A DNA stretch of 12,007 nt, from the NCBI GenBank assembly GCA_029882335.1, contig JAOUKW010000086.1:1-12007 (forward strand), in the 5' to 3' direction. The notes under the pieces are model-generated. The model saw only the letters and a list, made by a program, of their open reading frames with translations. It was not told where the DNA came from and did not search any database. This document shows positions 7,572 through 12,007 of this stretch, one piece after another (the first letter of the stretch is position 1; each line of letters starts with the position of its first letter). The stretch is from Candidatus Heimdallarchaeota archaeon (GTDB lineage Archaea; Asgardarchaeota; Heimdallarchaeia; Heimdallarchaeales; Kariarchaeaceae). A program made the position numbers and the translations under genes.

Positions 7572-8569
7572 TTGAATCCAAATAACCAAAAGATTGGAAT
7601 ATTATTGTTCAATATGGGTGGACCTGCCACTCTTGAGGACATTAGACCGTTTTATACAAATTATTCAACGATAAGGATATGATCAGGTTACCCTTTTTTA
7701 TGAAACCATTTCAAAGTGTATTTGCTTATCTCGTTGCAAAATTCAGAACACCAGGAACAACTGAAATGTATAGACAGATTGGAGATGGTAGTCCAATACT
7801 AGGAATTACTACAGATCTTGCAAAAAAAATACAAAAAGAAGTTAATGAACTGGGATACCAATCAATAACAACTATTGCTATGAGATATACCTATCCAAGA
7901 GTACCTGATGCAGTTGACATACTTAAAAAGGAAAAGATACAACAATTATTATTATTTACACAATATCCACATTATGATAAGGCAACAACTGGATCAAGTT
8001 ATAATGAATTCTATAAATCTATACAAGGAGACCCCTACTTCAAAGATATGAATATCACACAAATAGATGATTGGGGTGACCAAGACGAGTACATAGACTG
8101 GTGGGTAAATGGAATAAGGAATTTAATTAAGAAAAAACAATTATCCAATGTCCAGTTAATATTTACTGTACATGGTATTCCCCAAAATTACGTAAAAAAA
8201 GGTTCTAAATACCCTAGTAGAGTAGAAGCCTGTGTTCAGGAAATTTACGAGAGATTAGAAGATATACAAGATAAGTTTACTCATCACCTCTCATATCAAA
8301 GCAAAGCAGTACCACTGCCATGGACACAACCATACACCGATGATTTACTTGAAGAACTTGCAGCAGAAGGTCATCATAAAGTTGTAATGGTTCCCTTAGG
8401 TTTTGTTTCCAATCATGTAGAAACATTATATGAAATAGATATTTTATACAAAGATTTAGCAGATTCACTTGGGATCAATGAATATTATCGGGTAGAGGTA
8501 CCTGATGCCAATGATATGTATGCCAAAGATATGGCAAAAATGCTGATCCGATTTATTGGAGGAAATTAA
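7572..8569 (+). CDS. hemH: Ferrochelatase, interrupted by an apparent -1 frameshift
   Basis: Ferrochelatase inserts ferrous iron into protoporphyrin IX, the last step of protoporphyrin-route heme synthesis. An uninterrupted frame exists only from ATG 7679 (296 residues), but the sequence before it, read from TTG 7572 in another frame, encodes the family's N-terminal strand 'GILLFNMGGPATLEDIRPF'. It then runs out of family similarity after TTT at 7650-7652 and stops at 7680-7682. Rereading one T at 7652 joins it to 'LYKLFNDKDMIRLP', giving a normal 332-residue protein. In that joined numbering the catalytic histidine is H201 (TVHGIP), the acidic active-site motif is HVETLYEID with E284, and 'YQSKAVPLPW' and 'PLGFVSNH' are conserved. 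First gene of the hem operon; its stop is one base from the hemA GTG. The gene may be intact with a base-calling error in the T run, recoded, or a young pseudogene. Confidence 0.88.
7650..7653 (+). other. hemH: Frameshift site in hemH (TTTT run)
   Basis: The codon string CCG TTT TAT changes frame here. With five T residues it would read CCG TTT TTA TAC, coding P-F-L-Y, exactly as ferrochelatases have after 'DIRP'. Frame 0 carries the family motif before the run and the +2 frame carries it after; the +2 frame is closed upstream by TAG at 7643-7645. The run is not a classical X-XXY-YYZ slippery heptamer, since the phenylalanine tRNA would have to re-pair with GTT. Confidence 0.85.
8558..8562 (+). 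promoter_or_regulatory. Shine-Dalgarno site of hemA
   Basis: GGAGG lies in the last codons of hemH, eight bases before GTG 8571. It decides the hemA start: the in-frame TTG at 8556 overlaps the site itself and is not a credible start. Translation of hemA is probably coupled to that of hemH. Confidence 0.8.
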
Positions 8570-8570
8570 T

Positions 8571-9689
8571 GTGTTTCCATTGTTAGTTCTAACTTGGAGA
8601 TTACGAAATCTATCACTTACTGATTTTGAGGCAACTATTTCTAGTAATGATGAGTTAAGTAATCTACAAGATAGTACTAATGGTGTATTCTATCTCCATT
8701 CATGTCAAAGAACTATTTATTGCTTTGAGATTCCAGAAAATAAAGATACTTTAACATATGTGAATGAGATATTATCACTGTTAAACCAAAATAACACAGC
8801 AGAATTACCATATCCTGAGATATTTATTGGAATATATGGATTACAACATCTAGTAGAAACGATATGTGGTATGGATTCTCTCGTCATTGGAGAAACCGAA
8901 ATACAGGGACAATTCAAACGTTCTTTTGATGAATATACATCATTGATGAATCCATTTCTAAACCGAAGCATTTCGAAAATAATCCAAATAGGTAAAACCA
9001 TCAGAACCAACTTAATTAAAGACAAACGTATTTCTACCATATCATTTATCAAATCACAAGAAATAGACCGATTTGAACGTGCAGAAAGTATTGGTATTAT
9101 TGGTACTGGTAAGATGTCACTGGGAATGATTCGATTTTTAAAGAAAGATCATCCAAAATTACACGTATATACCCTGACATCAGATAGAATAAATGAGCAA
9201 ATACAGGGTATAATTATCCAAGATATCAAAAAAATACAACAACATGACATTATTATAACTGCATCTGATAAAGAAGGATTTCTAACAAGAGATTTTATGG
9301 AAACTCATCTAGATAAAAATAATGTATTTATTATTGATCTTGGTATTCCTAGAAATTGTAGTAGTGATCTAAGTGAATTACCACATGTAACAATTAAATT
9401 ATTAAAAGATTATTTGAATATTGGTGAAAAAGCCTTTAATCAGGAATTAATCCGTTTATCTCCTTCAATATCATCAGAAATTACTAAAGTTATCTTGGAT
9501 TATCAGAATTCAAATTCTCGTAAGGAATTTTTACCACTAAGAGAAAAAATATTAGATATTTACCATGCTAAAAAGCATGATATCATTACTAGAGATACTA
9601 TAGATCAGAAATCATTGGATCAGTTAATTAATCAACTTATCCATGTATCTCAGGAACATTGTATTCATAATTTATCAGATGAGGTGTAA
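8571..9689 (+). CDS. hemA: Glutamyl-tRNA reductase
   Basis: HemA reduces the glutamyl group of Glu-tRNA to glutamate-1-semialdehyde with NADPH, the first committed step of C5 tetrapyrrole synthesis. With the GTG start the protein has 372 residues, a little short for the family (about 400-450). The catalytic cysteine is C45 in 'LHSCQRTIY'. The family block H93-LVETICGMDSLVIGETEIQGQ (93-114) is strongly conserved. The nucleotide-binding fold follows at about 173-192 with GIIGTGKM, then 'DLGIPRN' (256-262) in place of the common DIAVPRD. The C-terminal 60-70 residues match the dimerisation helix region. Odd points: the usual CNRxE motif is CQRT with no matching glutamate, and the usual N-terminal NHK-like motif is WRLRN. 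The core blocks make another assignment unlikely. It is followed by hemC with almost no gap. Confidence 0.92.
   Translation: MFPLLVLTWRLRNLSLTDFEATISSNDELSNLQDSTNGVFYLHSCQRTIYCFEIPENKDTLTYVNEILSLLNQNNTAELPYPEIFIGIYGLQHLVETICGMDSLVIGETEIQGQFKRSFDEYTSLMNPFLNRSISKIIQIGKTIRTNLIKDKRISTISFIKSQEIDRFERAESIGIIGTGKMSLGMIRFLKKDHPKLHVYTLTSDRINEQIQGIIIQDIKKIQQHDIIITASDKEGFLTRDFMETHLDKNNVFIIDLGIPRNCSSDLSELPHVTIKLLKDYLNIGEKAFNQELIRLSPSISSEITKVILDYQNSNSRKEFLPLREKILDIYHAKKHDIITRDTIDQKSLDQLINQLIHVSQEHCIHNLSDEV
9681..9686 (+). promoter_or_regulatory. Shine-Dalgarno site of hemC
   Basis: GAGGTG lies in the last hemA codons, five bases before ATT 9692. Its spacing matches the well-placed sites of hemA and hemB and argues that hemC translation starts at or next to this ATT, although it is not a canonical start codon. 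Confidence 0.6.
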
Positions 9690-9691
9690 TT

Positions 9692-11290
9692 ATTAACATA
9701 AAAATTGGTAGTAGAAAAAGCAAATTAGCCCTTGCTCAGAGCCATTTAGTAGGAAAGAAAATAAAAGAGCAGCTTGATATAGACCATACTATCATCGAAA
9801 TTACTTCAATTGGAGATAAAGATCAAACATCACCCCTTAGTTCATTTAGAGGACAGGGAGTGTTTACAAGTAGTTTAGAACAAGCATTACTTGATGGATC
9901 CATTGATGTTGCTGTTCACAGTTTGAAAGATCTACCAGTAGTCATCAGAGATGGTTTACAAATCCAAGCTTATATTCAACGTCATAGCGCAGGTGATGTT
10001 CTCCTCATTAAAAATGATAAAGTGATTTCTACAGACCCAGTCAAGCTAGTTAGTAATTGTAAAATAGGAACTGGCTCACCAAGAAGACAAAGTCAACTTA
10101 TTGAATTTGACAATACCATCATTCCACTTGATATTCGGGGAAATATAGATACTAGAATATCGAGACTCAATTTACCTCACATCGACGGTATTGTATTAGC
10201 GAAAGCTGTTTTTGAGAGGAGTGAATTTGACATACCTCGAAATATTACCATCATCGATCTTCCTCTATCACATTTTCCCACTACACCAGGACAAGGTGCA
10301 ATAGCAGTACAGACAAGAGTCAATGAATTGAATCTCTTGAATCAATTAAATCACCAAATTACAAAAGAATGTGTGGAAGCAGAAAGAATGCTACTTCTGG
10401 AATTCGGTGGAGGTTGTGAACTATCACTGGGATTAACAATTCAGAATCAAGAAGAAGTAAGTCTTATCGCCAGTAAAACCATCGACAATTGGAACGCATC
10501 TATGTTACCAACACTCCAACGATATTACATAACAGCTACTTCAATAAATCAAGTAATTTCAAGGTTCAAATCTTATATCAATAAACCAGAGAATTATATT
10601 ACTAATGATCGAATAAATAAATTCATTACAATAACTAGATCAATGGAAGATTCTACCGAATATACAGCAAAATTTCAACAAATAGGATTGAAGGTAGATT
10701 ATCTTCCACTACAGGATTTTCAAATTCGGTATGATATTATTTCAGATTCAGACACAAAACAAAAATGGTTAGATTGTACTTGGGTTGTTATCACCAGTCA
10801 ACGAGCAATACCCTTTCTTTTCCAGTTACATACTCAATATCAAAGAAAAGGATACTATATTGCCACAGTAGGTAAAAAGACAGCCAGTATTGTTAGGAAG
10901 TATAATTTACCAGTACATTTAGTAGCAGATGGTAATATTAAATCACTTCAAGAATATCTAAATACAGCACGTCAAATAAATCCAGGTAAAGTATTATATT
11001 TATCAGGCAAAGAAATTACTGCTTTACCTTCTGAAGATAGTATAAGATTGACTTGTTATCAAACAACAGGAAGGAATCTTCCAAAAACAATTAACACGGA
11101 TTTAATCCTTGTATTTTCACAAAAATCAGCCGAAATACTATCCCAATCCTATAGCCCAAATATTGCTAAAGTTTGGATTGCCATTGGTGAAACTACAGGA
11201 GCATACCTAAAAAATTTAAATTATAATACTATCATTGCAACAGAACCGACTCCAGAAGGAGTAATCAAGGCATTGGAGGAAATTCTATGA
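9692..11290 (+). CDS. hemCD: Porphobilinogen deaminase / uroporphyrinogen-III synthase fusion, non-canonical ATT start
   Basis: The HemC part (residues 1 to about 300) polymerises four porphobilinogens; the HemD part (about 312-532) closes and inverts the D ring to give uroporphyrinogen III. HemC motifs: IGSRKSKLALAQ (5-16), HSLKDLP with catalytic D80, GTGSPRRQSQL (126-136), DIRGN (147-151), TTPGQGAIAVQ (197-207) and GGGCELSLG with dipyrromethane-binding C242. HemD motifs: FITITRS (311-317), VVITSQRA (365-372), VGKKTA (393-398) and a C-terminal IGETTGAYL with PTPEGVIKAL. The first ATG/GTG/TTG in frame is GTG 9860, which would delete the first HemC strand and the IGSRKSKLA block, so it cannot be the start. 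The frame opens at 9683 after a TGA; ATT 9692 follows GAGGTG by five bases and yields the usual N-terminus. ATT 9689 or ATA 9698 are alternatives. Its stop overlaps hemB. Confidence 0.9.
   Translation: MNIKIGSRKSKLALAQSHLVGKKIKEQLDIDHTIIEITSIGDKDQTSPLSSFRGQGVFTSSLEQALLDGSIDVAVHSLKDLPVVIRDGLQIQAYIQRHSAGDVLLIKNDKVISTDPVKLVSNCKIGTGSPRRQSQLIEFDNTIIPLDIRGNIDTRISRLNLPHIDGIVLAKAVFERSEFDIPRNITIIDLPLSHFPTTPGQGAIAVQTRVNELNLLNQLNHQITKECVEAERMLLLEFGGGCELSLGLTIQNQEEVSLIASKTIDNWNASMLPTLQRYYITATSINQVISRFKSYINKPENYITNDRINKFITITRSMEDSTEYTAKFQQIGLKVDYLPLQDFQIRYDIISDSDTKQKWLDCTWVVITSQRAIPFLFQLHTQYQRKGYYIATVGKKTASIVRKYNLPVHLVADGNIKSLQEYLNTARQINPGKVLYLSGKEITALPSEDSIRLTCYQTTGRNLPKTINTDLILVFSQKSAEILSQSYSPNIAKVWIAIGETTGAYLKNLNYNTIIATEPTPEGVIKALEEIL
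11275..11279 (+). promoter_or_regulatory. Shine-Dalgarno site of hemB
   Basis: GGAGG in the end of hemCD lies seven bases before the hemB ATG at 11287. With the four-base ATGA overlap it indicates coupled translation of hemCD and hemB. Confidence 0.8.
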
Positions 11291-12007
11291 GACAAAGAAG
11301 ATTAAGAGCAACTCCCGCAATTCGAGAAAGCCATGTCGAGGTGAGATTTACCAAAGACCAATTGGTTTATCCGTTATTTATTATTGAAAAAGAAAATTAT
11401 ACCAAGGAAATTTCAAGTATGCCTGGAATTTTCCAATTTAGCCCAGATCAGGTAGCAAACGAAGTGGCATATTTAGTTGATAAAGGCATACAAAACTTCA
11501 TATTATTTGGAATACCAAATACCAAAGATTTTGAAGGTAAGGAAGCAGCAAATCCAAAAGGACCGGTGTGTACTGCAACACGATTACTGAAGGATAATTT
11601 TGGTAAAAGTATTACCCTTTACGCAGATGTTTGTCTATGTGAATATACAACACACGGACACTGTGGCATCCCAGATTCAAAAGGAACAATCCAAAATGAT
11701 TCCTCCTTACCCGTATTAGCTAATGCAGCAGTAGCATATGCAGAGGCAGGTGCTGATTGGGTTGCACCAAGTAATATGATGGATGAGCGAGTGATATCCA
11801 TTAGAGAACAATTAGACTTAGCAGGATTATCAGATATCAGAATATTAAGTTATGCTGCCAAGTATGCAAGCTCATATTATGGTCCTTTTAGAGATGCAGC
11901 AGAAAGCCCTCCTGAATTTGGAGATCGAAAAAGCTATCAAATTGATTTTCGTACAATTCAACAAGGATTAAATGAAATACAAAATGATGAAATGCAAGGA
12001 GCAGATG
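11287..12007 (+). CDS. hemB: Delta-aminolevulinic acid dehydratase (porphobilinogen synthase), 3' end outside the window
   Basis: HemB condenses two 5-aminolevulinate molecules to porphobilinogen. The open frame gives 240 residues to the window edge; the family has about 320-335, so roughly 85-95 residues are missing, including the second active-site lysine. Seen here: the N-terminal 'RRLRATPAIRE' (4-14), zinc-binding cysteines C116, C118 and C126 in 'DVCLCEYTTHGHCG' marking a zinc-dependent enzyme, and the first Schiff-base lysine region K192 in 'SYAAKYASSYYGPFRDAA'. The usual APSDMMDGR loop reads 'APSNMMDERV' (160-169), so Asp and Gly are replaced by Asn and Glu. The start overlaps the hemCD stop by four bases (ATGA) with a clear Shine-Dalgarno site, so it is part of the hem operon. 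Genes beyond it (hemL or hemE are common) cannot be seen. Confidence 0.95.
   Translation, partial: MRQRRLRATPAIRESHVEVRFTKDQLVYPLFIIEKENYTKEISSMPGIFQFSPDQVANEVAYLVDKGIQNFILFGIPNTKDFEGKEAANPKGPVCTATRLLKDNFGKSITLYADVCLCEYTTHGHCGIPDSKGTIQNDSSLPVLANAAVAYAEAGADWVAPSNMMDERVISIREQLDLAGLSDIRILSYAAKYASSYYGPFRDAAESPPEFGDRKSYQIDFRTIQQGLNEIQNDEMQGAD

Noticed and set aside
7640..7660. Programmed -1 frameshifting at a classical slippery heptamer in hemH
   Set aside because: The string G-TTT-TAT does not allow clean tandem re-pairing, and I see no strong stem-loop just downstream; a missing T is the simpler reading, though recoding is not excluded.
7679..8569. hemH starting at ATG 7679 as a complete 296-residue gene
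   Set aside because: The AAGG ahead of it is only two bases away, and the conserved first strand of ferrochelatase lies just upstream in another frame, so this ATG is an internal codon (the M of KDMIRLP).
8556..8570. TTG 8556 as the hemA start
   Set aside because: It overlaps the GGAGG site and the end of hemH; GTG 8571 has that site at a good distance and gives the natural N-terminus.
8277..9052. Minus-strand frames opposite hemH and hemA
   Set aside because: They are antisense to conserved catalytic motifs and have no start signal.
9860..11290. GTG 9860 as the hemC start
   Set aside because: It falls within the conserved QGVFT region and would remove 56 residues including the substrate-binding IGSRKSKLA block.
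11619..11801. 60-residue minus-strand frame opposite hemB
   Set aside because: It is the complement of the HemB zinc-site region and lacks any independent support.
1..12007. CRISPR arrays, insertion sequences, tRNA or rRNA genes, defence or phage modules
   Set aside because: No spaced repeats, transposase motifs, tRNA-like folds or defence protein motifs were found; nearly all of the window is assigned to repair and heme genes.

Overview
This AT-rich window holds two divergently transcribed housekeeping operons. The left part (minus strand, about 7329 down to 11) is a complete nucleotide excision repair set in transcription order uvrB, uvrA, uvrC, followed by a small RPA-type OB-fold protein. 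The right part (plus strand, from about 7572 to beyond the window end) is a tetrapyrrole/heme operon: hemH (ferrochelatase), hemA (glutamyl-tRNA reductase), a hemC-hemD fusion, and the first 240 codons of hemB. The operons are separated by a roughly 240-base divergent promoter region (7330-7571).

The organism looks archaeal, probably a mesophile. The OB-fold protein resembles archaeal RPA-like ssDNA-binding proteins. A TATA-like box sits about 31 bases ahead of the hemH start. TTG starts are frequent, and Shine-Dalgarno-led tight gene junctions occur in the hem operon. UvrABC is patchily distributed in archaea and mostly found in mesophiles. A protoporphyrin-type ferrochelatase suggests a lineage with aerobic or microaerobic heme biosynthesis; Heimdallarchaeia-like Asgard archaea or Poseidoniales-like groups are candidates. 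This placement is inference and cannot be settled from the window.

The repair operon encodes damage recognition (UvrA dimer), damage verification and pre-incision complex formation (UvrB helicase-like protein) and dual incision (UvrC). All three have intact catalytic motifs. The OB protein may bind the single-stranded DNA made during repair.

The heme operon covers glutamyl-tRNA reduction (HemA), condensation of ALA to porphobilinogen (HemB), tetrapyrrole assembly and cyclisation (HemC-HemD) and the last iron insertion (HemH). HemL and the decarboxylation/oxidation steps are not in the window.

The most notable points are two lesions or recoding sites in the hem operon. The conserved N-terminus of HemH is encoded in a different frame from the rest of the protein and is restored by a -1 shift (or one extra T) in the T run at 7650-7653. 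The HemC N-terminus has no ATG, GTG or TTG start, only ATT preceded by a good Shine-Dalgarno sequence. Either could be a sequence error, gene decay or unusual translation. I found no mobile element, CRISPR array, tRNA or rRNA, and no clear novel multi-gene system.
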